From the NCBI RefSeq assembly GCF_001701025.1, contig NZ_CP016793.1:5580001-5644000 (forward strand): a DNA stretch of 64,000 nucleotides. Reading direction: 5' to 3'. Source of the DNA: Lentzea guizhouensis. Lineage in GTDB: Bacteria > Actinomycetota > Actinomycetes > Mycobacteriales > Pseudonocardiaceae. The notes beneath the pieces are model-generated. The model had not been told where the DNA came from and did not search any database. It saw nothing but the letters and a program-made list of their open reading frames with translations. Shown piece after piece: positions 28,287 through 36,468 of this stretch. The number at the start of each line of letters is the position of its first letter. The first letter of the stretch is position 1. The position numbers and the translations under genes were made by a program.

Positions 28287-29848
28287 CCCGATCCCGGTCA
28301 GCCCGCGGACCTCCATCTCCGCCTGCTTCTCCTCGTCCGCCGGCTCGCCGCCGAACACCGTGCCGAGGTACCCGGCCAGGAACGACAGCGGGATCGACAC
28401 GATTCCGGGTTGCTGAGCGGGAAGAACGCGAAGTCCGCGTCCGGGAACACCGACGACGGCGAACCGGAGATGGCGGGGGAGAACACGATCAGCAGCACGC
28501 ACGAGGTGAGGCCGCCGTACATGCTCCACAGCGTGCCGCGCGTGTTGAACCGCTTCCAGAACATCGAGTAGAGCAGCGTCGGCAGGTTCGCCGAGGCGGC
28601 CAGCGCGAACGCGAGCGCGACCAGGAAGGCGACGTTCTGGCCGTTCGCCGCGATACCGCCGGCGATCGCGAGCACGCCCACGCCGACCGCGGTGAAGCGG
28701 GCGACCCTGACCTCGTCGCGCGGGTCGGCCTCGCCGCGCTTGATGACGTTCGCGTAGACGTCGTGCGCGAACGACGCCGACGCGGTCAGGGTGAGACCCG
28801 CGACCACGGCGAGGATCGTCGCGAACGCCACCGCGCACACGATGCCGAGCAGCACCGCGCCACCGATCTGGAACGCGAGCAGCGGGGCCGCCGAGTTCTC
28901 ACCGCCGGGAGCGCTGGTGATCTTGTCGGTGCCCACCAACGCCATCGCGCCGAAGCCGATGACCAGGGTGCACGAGTAGAAGATCGCCATCATCCACGTC
29001 GCCCACACGACCGAACGGCGTGCCTCGCGCGCGTTGGGCACTGTGTAGAAGCGCATCAGCACGTGCGGAAGCGCGGCCGTGCCGAGCACCAGGGCCAGGG
29101 CCAGCGACAGGAAGTCGAGCTTGGTGAGGTCGGTGGCGCCGTACTTCACGCCCGGCGCGAGCACGGCCTCGCCCCGCGGCGACTTCTGGGTCGCGCGGTC
29201 GAGCATCGACGAGAGGTCGAACCCGAACTTGCCGATCAGGAAGATGGTCAGCAACGACACCGTGAGCAGCAGCAGGACGGCCTTGATGATCTGCACCCAG
29301 GTGGTGCCCTTCATGCCGCCGACCAGCACGTACAACACCATGACGATGCCGACGACGGCGATGATGACCGCCTGGCCGACCTTGCTGTGCACGTCGAGCA
29401 GCAACGCCATCAGACCGCCGGCACCGGCCATCTGGGCGATCATGTAGAAGATCGAGATGACCAGCGTCGAGTTGGCCGCGGCGGCGCGGACCGGGCGCTG
29501 GCGCATGCGGAACGCCATGACGTCGCCCATGGTGTAGCGACCGGTGTTGCGCAGGCGCTCGGCGATCAGCATCAGGCCGAACAGCCAGGCGACGACCCAC
29601 CCGATCGAGTAGAGGAAGCCGTCGTAGCCGTTCACGGCGATGGCACCGGAGATGCCGAGGAACGACGCGGCGGACAGGAAGTCACCCGACAGTGCGATGC
29701 CGTTCTGCGTGCCGGTGAAGCTGCTGCCCGCGGCGTAGTAGTCCGACGCGCTGACGTTCCGCGTCGAGACGCGGTAGACGACGTACAGCGTCAGCAGGAC
29801 GAAAACGCCGAAGACGGACAGGTTGATCGCGGTGTTCGCCCCGGTCAC
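28272..29848 (-). CDS. actP: Sodium:solute symporter, acetate (ActP) type, one-base frameshift
   Basis: A 13-TM symporter of the SSF family, closest by motif to cation/acetate symporters: SASDYYAAGSSFTGTQNGIALSGD-type start, LSAASFLGISG, GRYTMGDVMAFRMRQRP and ALPHVLMRFYTVPNAREAR. Near FFPLSNP the frame breaks: one G of a GGG run is missing around 28405, and the protein continues as GIVSIPLSFLAGYLGT in the next frame to a TAG at 28272. Corrected length is about 525 residues. The GTG at 29848 overlaps the DUF485 stop by four bases, the usual pairing for this transporter. It would import acetate or another short carboxylate. Confidence 0.85.
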
Positions 29849-30255
29849 GCGAGCTCCTCATCGGTGCCGACCAGCGCGCGCACGCGGTCGACCTGAGGGT
29901 CGAGCGTCTTCTTGGAGTAACGCGCGTACGCCATCGTGATGGCGATGGTCGTGACGAACTGCAGGAATCCCATCGTCAGACCGACGTTCACTGTTCCGAA
30001 CAGCGGAGTGCTCATGAAATCGGCGGCGTAAGCCGAGAGCAACACAAACGTGACGTACCACGCCAGGAACAGCAGGCACGCGGGGAGAATAAATCGCGTG
30101 ATCCGTCGCTTCAGTGTTAGAAAATCATCACTCGTTTGGATGGCACTGAAATCAGGCTCACCGTCACCGTCTATGAGCAATGAGTGATGGCCGTCGTCAA
30201 AGGTCGCGAAACCGGGCGTCGCCGGGCGTGACACGGAGGGCAGCGCCTTCGTCAT
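29845..30255 (-). CDS. DUF485 membrane protein, partner of the symporter
   Basis: A 136-residue protein with two membrane helices (FILPACLLFLAWYVTFVLL and MGFLQFVTTIAITMAYARY) and the DUF485 ending YARYSKKTLDP. Such proteins are encoded next to ActP-type symporters and are thought to assist them. The ATG at 30255 is used rather than the adjacent TTG at 30258. It is divergent from the conservon operon. Confidence 0.88.
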   Translation of the reverse strand: MTKALPSVSRPATPGFATFDDGHHSLLIDGDGEPDFSAIQTSDDFLTLKRRITRFILPACLLFLAWYVTFVLLSAYAADFMSTPLFGTVNVGLTMGFLQFVTTIAITMAYARYSKKTLDPQVDRVRALVGTDEELA

Positions 30256-30588
30256 CAACCGCTCGATTCGTTACGGGGAGTGCCCGGCGGGCGCCTGCGC
30301 GGAGGCCGCGACCGAGCCGGGGGTGGAGGGCGCAAGCGTAACCACGCGTCGCGGCGAGTCAATCCCCTGAACCAGCAGGACCACCCCAAAAGGTCCCTGG
30401 TGACAGTGGGTGATCAGCCGTGCACTCCCCAGGTCGTTGTAGCCGCACGCTCTCTGGCTTACTATCCGCACACACCCGATACGGCGGATCTCGAAATCGA
30501 GCCCCTGGGTGTCTCAACTCATGGGGATTCACCAGGCCAGGAGGTAGCCGATAGTGGGGCACTTCGAGCGCGCCTCGGGGATCATTTC
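30256..30588. other. Divergent intergenic region, symporter pair / conservon
   Basis: The 333-base gap holds the promoters of the DUF485-symporter operon and of the conservon. An open frame extends through it into cvnA from 30280, but the stretch is not protein-like and contains a good plus-strand promoter (30437-30465), so I treat it as untranslated leader. Confidence 0.6.
30437..30465 (+). promoter_or_regulatory. Probable conservon promoter
   Basis: TTGTAG (30437-30442), a 17-base spacer, then TACTAT (30460-30465). This would start transcription near 30472 and supports the cvnA start at 30589 rather than earlier in-frame starts. Confidence 0.5.
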
Positions 30589-33264
30589 GTGAATGCCGGG
30601 TGGAGAAAGATCAGCGACTGGCGCAACTGGCGCCTGCCGGTCAAGCTCGGCGTCGTGCTGCTCGTCCCGGTGGCCGTTGCCGTCGGTGCGGGCGCACTGC
30701 AGATCTCCGGGTACGTCGACCGGTCGAACTCGTACGTGCAGATGCAGGACATGGTCCGGCTCAGGGCCGATCTCGCGCCGCTGATCTCCAGCGTCCAGCA
30801 GGAACGCACCCTGGCCGCGCAGAGCGCCACGAGCGGGTCCGGCGTCGGCGCCTACCAGAACCAGATCAGGGCGACGGACAACGCCTCCGCGACCGTGCAG
30901 CGCCGCGTGGAGCGCACGTCCGGCCTGAGCGACGTCGCCCGCAACCGCTTCACGGAGATGGGCGACCAGCTCGGTCAGCTCAAGACCTTCCGCGAGAAGG
31001 TCACCACCGGCGACGGCGACGGCGACTCCGTGCTGGCCACCGCCGGCTACACCGGCGTCGTGAAGACGTTGCTGGACTTCGAACAGGCGCTCATCAGCCA
31101 GTTCGGCGACCCGGCCATCTCCGGCACCGCCATCGGCCTGCACAACATGGTCATCGCGCAGGAGCAGGTCTCCCAGCAGCACGCGATCGTGTTAGCCGGG
31201 ATCGGCCGCGGCAAGCTCCTCGGCACCGAGGTCCGCGCGCTCGAACAGTCCGACATCCGCCTGCAGGACCGCCTGGGCGACTTCCAGGCCGTCGCCACCT
31301 CCGACCAGCGCCGCGACTACGACCAGACCGTCACCGGCGCTGAGGTGGCCAACCGCGGCAAGCTCGTGGAACGCGCGCTCACCCAGCCCGACGGCACCCC
31401 GGTGCCGACCAGGGCCGGCCAGCCCAAGCCGGTGCCGGCCTCGACCCTCGGCATCGCCGTCGACGAGTGGAACAAGGCCTCCGGCACGACCGCCCGCCTG
31501 ATGGACGAGGTCACCCGCTCGTTGCAGGACCAGCTCGCGACCTCGGCCGCCGCCCTGCAGGACGACACGTCCGACAAGGCAGGCGCCGCCGCGGTCATCC
31601 TGCTCGCGATGCTGATCGTCGCCGTGACCCTCGGCTTCGTCATCGGCCGCTACCTGCTGCGCTCGCTGTCGCAGCTGCGGCACTCCGCCCTCGACGTGGC
31701 GCACCACCACCTGCCCGAGGTCGTCGCCGCGATCCGCGCCGACCGCAAGCCGGACACCACCATCGAACCGGTGCCCGTGCACACCAGCGAGGAGTTCGGC
31801 CAGCTGGCCCGCGCGTTCGACGCGGTGCACGAGCAGGCCATCCGGTCCGCGGTCGAGCAGTCGTCGCTGCGGTCGGGCATGAAGAACATCTTCGTCAACC
31901 TGTCGCGCCGCTCGCAGGGCCTCGTCGAGCGCCAGCTCAAGCTCATGGAGGAGCTCGAGCGCCACGAGGAGAACCCCGAGCAGCTCGCGAACCTGTTCAA
32001 GCTCGACCACCTCGCGACGCGCATGCGCCGCAACAACGAGAACCTGATGGTGCTCTCCGGCACCGACGTGGCCCGTCGTTTCCACCAGCCCGTTCCGCTG
32101 GCCGACGTGCTGCGCGCCTCCGCGTCGGAGATCGAGCACTACCAGCGGGTCGTCGTGAAGTCGACGCCCTCGGTCGAGATCGTCGGCTACGCGGCGAGCG
32201 ACCTCGTCCGGCTCGTGGCCGAGCTGCTGGACAACGCCACCGCGTTCTCCGCGCCCAGCACCCAGGTCGTCATCGGCTCCCGGCTCGACCAGCAGGGAGC
32301 GGCGCTGATCGAGGTCGCCGACGAGGGCATCGGCATGGGCCCCGCCGAGCTCACCGAGGCCAACGAGCGGCTCTCCGCCGGCACCGAGGACGACGTCCCG
32401 GTCTCGCGCCAGATGGGTCTCTTCGTCGTCGGCCGTCTCGCCGGCCGGCACGGCATCACCGTGCGGCTGCGGTCGGCCGGTGAAGGCAGGGAAGGGCTGC
32501 GGGCGTTCGTGCTCGTGCCCGCCGAGCTCGTGCGCTCCCACCAGGAGGCCGAGCTGCCCGCCGCACCGCGGCACGCCGCGCTGCCCCAGCCCAAGCAGGC
32601 CCCGAAGCCGGGCCAGAAGCCGGCGCCGAAGCCGAGCCAGCCGCAGAAGCAGCCGCACGTGGTCGTGAAGACGCCGAACCTGGCGCCGGCCCCGGTCGCA
32701 CCGGCCATCGAGGAACAGCGGCAGTCGCCGGAGTGGACCTCGTTCCGCGGTGCCGCGATCGAGGAGCCGCCGCTGCCCGTCCGGCAGCCCCAGAACGGCC
32801 ACACCAACGGTCACGCCAACGGCAACGGCCACCGGCCGGTCGGGATGCCGTCTCCGGCCGAGACGACGTCCTCGTGGTTCGCCGGGTCTGCCGGGTCCGG
32901 TGGGGCGGTCGAACCGGCCGACGGCGACAGTCCACCCGAGCCGCCGAGCCCCGCGCCGTCACCGTCCGTGACGGGTTCGTGGTTCGGCAAGAAGGCCTCC
33001 GGCTCGGTCTGGGAACAGCCGGGCGACCCCGCGACCGACGCGGGGGAGACGGAAGCGGGGTTGCCGAAACGGGCGCCGCGTAAGAACCTGCTCCCCGACC
33101 TCGCGGAACGTCCCGAGAGCGGGGTGCGGCCCGCCGGTGGGCCCAAGCGCGATCCTGAGCGCGCGCGGGGCTTCCTGGCCAGCTATCAGACAGGCCTTCG
33201 CCAGGCCCCGCTGGGGGGCACGGGCAACGGGAACGGCCAGTGGAACGGGCAGGAGAAGGCATGA
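30589..33264 (+). CDS. cvnA: Conservon sensor histidine-kinase-like protein (CvnA)
   Basis: An 891-residue membrane kinase-like protein heading a conservon. The first TM lies near residues 18-40, followed by an extracellular helical sensor of nitrate-sensor-like type with an SSVQQERTLAAQSA motif. A second TM (VILLAMLIVAVTLGFVIG) is near 335-355, then a HAMP-like linker. The ATPase domain has ELLDNATAFSAP and DEGIGMGP. A long Pro/Gln/Asn-rich tail fills residues 660-891. GTG at 30589 (after CGGGGA) is chosen over earlier in-frame starts because a promoter precedes it. No classical phospho-His box is obvious, as is usual for conservons. The stop overlaps cvnB (ATGA). Confidence 0.85.
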   Translation: MNAGWRKISDWRNWRLPVKLGVVLLVPVAVAVGAGALQISGYVDRSNSYVQMQDMVRLRADLAPLISSVQQERTLAAQSATSGSGVGAYQNQIRATDNASATVQRRVERTSGLSDVARNRFTEMGDQLGQLKTFREKVTTGDGDGDSVLATAGYTGVVKTLLDFEQALISQFGDPAISGTAIGLHNMVIAQEQVSQQHAIVLAGIGRGKLLGTEVRALEQSDIRLQDRLGDFQAVATSDQRRDYDQTVTGAEVANRGKLVERALTQPDGTPVPTRAGQPKPVPASTLGIAVDEWNKASGTTARLMDEVTRSLQDQLATSAAALQDDTSDKAGAAAVILLAMLIVAVTLGFVIGRYLLRSLSQLRHSALDVAHHHLPEVVAAIRADRKPDTTIEPVPVHTSEEFGQLARAFDAVHEQAIRSAVEQSSLRSGMKNIFVNLSRRSQGLVERQLKLMEELERHEENPEQLANLFKLDHLATRMRRNNENLMVLSGTDVARRFHQPVPLADVLRASASEIEHYQRVVVKSTPSVEIVGYAASDLVRLVAELLDNATAFSAPSTQVVIGSRLDQQGAALIEVADEGIGMGPAELTEANERLSAGTEDDVPVSRQMGLFVVGRLAGRHGITVRLRSAGEGREGLRAFVLVPAELVRSHQEAELPAAPRHAALPQPKQAPKPGQKPAPKPSQPQKQPHVVVKTPNLAPAPVAPAIEEQRQSPEWTSFRGAAIEEPPLPVRQPQNGHTNGHANGNGHRPVGMPSPAETTSSWFAGSAGSGGAVEPADGDSPPEPPSPAPSPSVTGSWFGKKASGSVWEQPGDPATDAGETEAGLPKRAPRKNLLPDLAERPESGVRPAGGPKRDPERARGFLASYQTGLRQAPLGGTGNGNGQWNGQEKA

Positions 33265-33680
33265 GCACGCCTCAGTCGCGCCAGGTGGACCAGTTCGGCT
33301 GGCTCATCACGAACTTCACCGATCGCGTGCCCGGCGTGGCGCACGCGATCGTCATCTCGGTGGACGGCCTGCTCCTGACGAAATCTTCAGGTCTGCCACC
33401 GGACCGCGCGGAGCAGCTGGCCGCGATCGCCTCGGGTGTGGCAGCGTTGACGATGAGCGCTTCCCGCTGTTTCGAAGGCGGCGGAGTGTTGCGCACCGTG
33501 ATCGAGATGGACTACGGGATCATGCTCCTCATGTCCATTCGAGACGGGTCCTGTCTGGCGGTTCTCGCCGCGCCCGACAGCGATGTCGGCCAGGTCGCCT
33601 ACGAGATGACCGTGGTCGTCGACCAGGTGGGCCAGATCCTCACCCCCGAACTGCGAGCGCAGCTGCACAGCGTGAGGTGA
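33261..33680 (+). CDS. cvnB: Roadblock/LC7 domain protein (CvnB)
   Basis: A 139-residue roadblock protein of the type that controls small GTPases. It carries the usual start FGWLITNFTDRVPGVAHAIVISVDGLLL, then GLPPDRAEQLAAIASGVAAL and GYGIMLLMSI-like strand (DYGIMLLMSIRDGSCLAVL). The ATG at 33261 overlaps the cvnA stop and the next gene starts three bases after its stop. In conservons it complexes with the GTPase CvnD. Confidence 0.92.
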   Translation: MSTPQSRQVDQFGWLITNFTDRVPGVAHAIVISVDGLLLTKSSGLPPDRAEQLAAIASGVAALTMSASRCFEGGGVLRTVIEMDYGIMLLMSIRDGSCLAVLAAPDSDVGQVAYEMTVVVDQVGQILTPELRAQLHSVR

Positions 33681-33683
33681 TCC

Positions 33684-34250
33684 ATGAGTTCGGCCGCTGA
33701 CGCGCCCCGACGACGCAGGCGGGCGGAAACGCCCGCGGAGCAGACGTTCGCCGACCTGATGAACGGGTTCTCGCTGGACTCGTCACGGCGGCGGACCCAC
33801 CGTGCTCCCGAGACGCCCGCGCACGAGGTCCCCGCCTCCGACGCGAGCGCGTTCTCCCTTGTCGCGCAACCCGAAGAGCCCGTCTTCGAGGCGCCGGCCG
33901 TCGAGCCGCACGACGCCTCGATCGTGCGCGCGTACGCGTGGACGGGCGGGCGCACCCGGTCCAACATCGACCTCGAGATCGAGACACTCGTCTCCGCCAG
34001 TGATCAGAGTCGGCAGTCTGCGGGTATCTTGCAGGCTGAGCACCAACACGTCGTCGAGCTGTGCCGCTCACCGCGATCCGTCGCGGAGGTGGCCGCACTG
34101 ATGCGACTCCCGCTGGGGGTCGCGAAGGTGCTGCTCGGCGACATGGCGGAACGAGGTCTGGTGGACGTGCACCAGACTGTTTCCGCGGGCGGTGACACGC
34201 CGGACCTCGGGTTGATGGAGAGAGTGCTGAGTGGACTACGTCGGCTCTAG
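33684..34250 (+). CDS. cvnC: DUF742 protein (CvnC)
   Basis: A 188-residue protein with a disordered, charged first half and a winged-helix-like DUF742 domain at about residues 75-188: IVRAYAWTGGRTRSNIDLEIETL, CRSPRSVAEVAALMRLPLGVAKVLLGDM. This is the third conservon component. The N-terminal half is longer than in many relatives. Its 3' end overlaps cvnD by 20 bases. Confidence 0.9.
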   Translation: MSSAADAPRRRRRAETPAEQTFADLMNGFSLDSSRRRTHRAPETPAHEVPASDASAFSLVAQPEEPVFEAPAVEPHDASIVRAYAWTGGRTRSNIDLEIETLVSASDQSRQSAGILQAEHQHVVELCRSPRSVAEVAALMRLPLGVAKVLLGDMAERGLVDVHQTVSAGGDTPDLGLMERVLSGLRRL

Positions 34251-34845
34251 ATTTCCCGACTTCGGGCCCCCTGGGCATTACGGTCGGGATCTGACTTCGG
34301 CCAAAGTCGTGGTCGCCGGTGGCTTCGGCGTCGGCAAGAGCACCTTCATCAGGTCGATCCTGGAACACGACCTGCTCACGATGACCGCCCTGCCGCCGGA
34401 GCGCGGGCTGGTGACGGAGCTGGTGCGCATCCAGTTCGGCCGGGTGTGGCTCGACCCCGGTCTGGCGCTGCACCTGTTCGTGGCCCCGCAGTGGCAGAAC
34501 CCGCGCGCCGGCTGGAACGACGTGGTGCGCGGCGCCGTCGGTGCCGTGGTGCTCTTCGACGTGATGCGCCCCGCCGACTCGGTCGACGCGATGCGGTACT
34601 TCGAGGACCACAAGATCCCGTACGTGATCGCGCTGAACAACGTGCACGTGTCCGTGCGCTCGGACGTGCAGGCGATCATCCGCGGCATGGGCATCTCGCC
34701 GGAGGTGCCGGTGGTCAACTGCGACCCGCGCCTGCGCGTCTCGGTGCGGGAGACGCTGATCTCGCTGGCCGAGCACGCGAAGCTGGACCGCTGGCGCCGC
34801 CGCCCCGGCCCCGACGAGACGACCCCGCTCGCCCCCGTCTGCTGA
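34231..34845 (+). CDS. cvnD: Conservon GTPase-like protein (CvnD), degenerate G motifs
   Basis: A 204-residue member of the conservon small GTPase family. The P-loop GGFGVGKST (residues 30-38) is intact, and so are VRGAVGAVVLFD and YFEDHKIPYVIALN. Two GTPase motifs look lost: the usual FGTPGQ box reads FVAPQWQ (residues 83-89), and the NxxD-type base-recognition box reads NNVH. It may bind nucleotide without normal hydrolysis. GTG at 34231 gives the standard MDYVGS-like start. A hairpin follows the stop. Confidence 0.88.
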   Translation: MDYVGSRFPDFGPPGHYGRDLTSAKVVVAGGFGVGKSTFIRSILEHDLLTMTALPPERGLVTELVRIQFGRVWLDPGLALHLFVAPQWQNPRAGWNDVVRGAVGAVVLFDVMRPADSVDAMRYFEDHKIPYVIALNNVHVSVRSDVQAIIRGMGISPEVPVVNCDPRLRVSVRETLISLAEHAKLDRWRRRPGPDETTPLAPVC

Positions 34846-34848
34846 CGC

Positions 34849-34899
34849 CCACGCGGGGCCCTTTCGTCCGCTCGTGTCGTACGGAAGCTCCCCGCGTGG
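34849..34899. terminator. Hairpin between convergent cvnD and DinB-like gene
   Basis: A 10-bp perfect stem (34849-34858 with 34890-34899) lies between two convergent stops. The arm and loop edges match the hairpin at 23520-23572, so the two belong to one repeated terminator family. Confidence 0.78.
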
Positions 34900-34902
34900 C
34901 AG

Positions 34903-35367
34903 TCAGGTGCGGAGGTCGAGGAGCTGCCGGGTGTGCACCGGCAGGTGGTTCTCGGCGAGGCCGGTGACCAGAGCCGCGAGCGGGACCGGCTGGTCCAGCA
35001 GGAGCTCGCCGCCGGACATCAGGAACGCCGGCACCAGCACCGCGGAGGACTCCTCGCCGAGATCCTCGGCGATGGCGCACAGCACCTCGCCCTGCGCCCG
35101 GACGCGGGCGATCAGCTCCGCCCGGCCGCCGTGCTCGGCGATGATCCGGTCCAGGTTCCCGCTGTCGAGGCAGATCCGGTTGTCGAACGCCGGGCGCGCG
35201 CCCGCGACGACCCCGAGCGCCACCGCGGCGGTGGCCGCGTCGACGCTGAGGACGTGCGCCAGGACCTGGTCGGTGTCCCAGCCCCCGTCCGCGGCCTCAC
35301 CGAGCCCGGGAAGTGCCGCCGCGTCGAAGAACTTCTCGTAGGCGTCGCGGAGTGCTGTCGTGTCCAT
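34903..35367 (-). CDS. DinB / maleylpyruvate-isomerase-like protein
   Basis: A 154-residue four-helix-bundle protein. WDTDQVLAHVLSVDAATAAVAL resembles the first metal-site helix of the mycothiol-dependent DinB/MDMPI group, and VTGLAENHLPVHTRQLLDL the last. The ATG at 35367 follows GAGGA; an in-frame start at 35436 would run back through the operators and is rejected. Upstream lie two identical-arm palindromes (35399-35449), so it is likely under a dedicated repressor. The reaction is unknown. Confidence 0.7.
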   Translation of the reverse strand: MDTTALRDAYEKFFDAAALPGLGEAADGGWDTDQVLAHVLSVDAATAAVALGVVAGARPAFDNRICLDSGNLDRIIAEHGGRAELIARVRAQGEVLCAIAEDLGEESSAVLVPAFLMSGGELLLDQPVPLAALVTGLAENHLPVHTRQLLDLRT

Positions 35368-35398
35368 CGTTGCGTCCTCATCGTGCCGAGACCTGATG

Positions 35399-35449
35399 TG
35401 CAACCGGATGGTTGCAGTTGAGGACGTATCATGCAACCCTCTGGTTGCA
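35399..35449 (-). promoter_or_regulatory. Twin palindromic operators upstream of the DinB-like gene
   Basis: Two 18-bp perfect palindromes of form TGCAACC-N4-GGTTGCA, at 35399-35416 (spacer GGAT) and 35432-35449 (spacer CTCT). Their centres are 33 bases apart, three helical turns, so two dimers would bind on one face of the DNA. They lie 32-82 bases upstream of the start at 35367, where the promoter should be. The regulator is unidentified; MarR- or TetR-type proteins use sites of this shape. Confidence 0.75.
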
Positions 35450-35463
35450 GGTTCGGTGTCGGG

Positions 35464-36468
35464 TCAGGCGGCACCCGTGGCGACCACGTACGGCGCGCCC
35501 CACACGGCCTTGCCGGCGCGGCACGGGTTCTTGTCGGGCGTCGTGACCGACGACCGCAGCGTGATCGCGAAGACGTTCTGCGGCAGGTCGGCCTTCAGCG
35601 GCTTGGCCTCACCGGGGTTGACGACGACCTCGGCGACCGGCTTGACGAGGTCGCTGTTGACGAACACCTGGAACTTGACCGCCAGCTGCGGGTCCGAGGT
35701 GGAGTCGGTGCCGACCGCGGTGACCTCGAGGCGCTTGAAGTTCTTCAGCCGGAACTGCTGCTCCCTGCTGGTGGTGTAGCAGGAGTTCAGGCTCGCCCAC
35801 ACCGACTCCTGGTGCTGGGTGAGCTGGACGTCGTGGTCGCCGTTGTCGAAGACCCAGCTGTTGTTCGGCACCGGGAGCTGGGCGAGCCACACGGGGGCGT
35901 CCGCGGCGAGCGAGCTGCCGTCGCCGGCGATCGCGGACGGGGGCACCGAGCCCGTCGGGGGTGACACCGACGACGAGGACGGCCTGGCGGTGGTCGTGGG
36001 CGTCGTCGTCACCGGCGGGGAGACCAGCACGGTCGACGTCGTCGTGCTGGGCGGTGGCGCGGCCTCACCGCCCTCCGACGTGAACGCCCGCGCGGCCACG
36101 AACCCCAGCAACAGCAGCACGACGGCACCCGCCGCCCCTGCCACGACCTTCTTGCGCTTCCGCGGGTCCGGTGGTGGGGCCACGACCCTGCCTCCCAGGT
36201 CCGAGTACAGCTGCCGGCCGAACCCCGGGTCCTGGCGCAGCTCGCGGGCCAGGTGCAGCCGCAGCGTCTCCACCTCGACGGGGTCGGCGGGGTTCGCGAG
36301 GAAGCGCGCCAGGATCTCCTGGGGGTAGGGCCCGGCGAGCTTCGCCTCCAGGTGGCCGAGCAGGCCCCCTAGCTGCGCGTCGAAGGCCGTCGCGCCCACC
36401 TCGTTCTTCCGGATGACGTACTGCGACAAGGCGTGTACGACGGAGCTGGCGAGAACGTCGTCATCCAT
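35464..36468 (-). CDS. Single-pass membrane protein with extracellular beta domain (TIR cluster)
   Basis: A 334-residue protein in three parts. Residues 1-95 are helical and end in a pattern seen in effector-associated domains (ANPADPVEVETLRLHLARE, then LRQDPGFGRQL). A TM helix (VVAGAAGAVVLLLLGFVAA) lies near 107-125. A Thr/Ser/Pro-rich linker follows, and residues about 190-334 form a beta-rich domain with two Cys (NSCYTT, KNPCRAG) and an end (AVWGAPYVV) like that of the TIR protein at 38599, suggesting an NPCBM-like fold. The ATG at 36468 overlaps the stop of the TIR-NTPase gene by eight bases. Function unknown; probably the outer, signal-receiving part of the cluster. Confidence 0.65.
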   Translation of the reverse strand: MDDDVLASSVVHALSQYVIRKNEVGATAFDAQLGGLLGHLEAKLAGPYPQEILARFLANPADPVEVETLRLHLARELRQDPGFGRQLYSDLGGRVVAPPPDPRKRKKVVAGAAGAVVLLLLGFVAARAFTSEGGEAAPPPSTTTSTVLVSPPVTTTPTTTARPSSSSVSPPTGSVPPSAIAGDGSSLAADAPVWLAQLPVPNNSWVFDNGDHDVQLTQHQESVWASLNSCYTTSREQQFRLKNFKRLEVTAVGTDSTSDPQLAVKFQVFVNSDLVKPVAEVVVNPGEAKPLKADLPQNVFAITLRSSVTTPDKNPCRAGKAVWGAPYVVATGAA

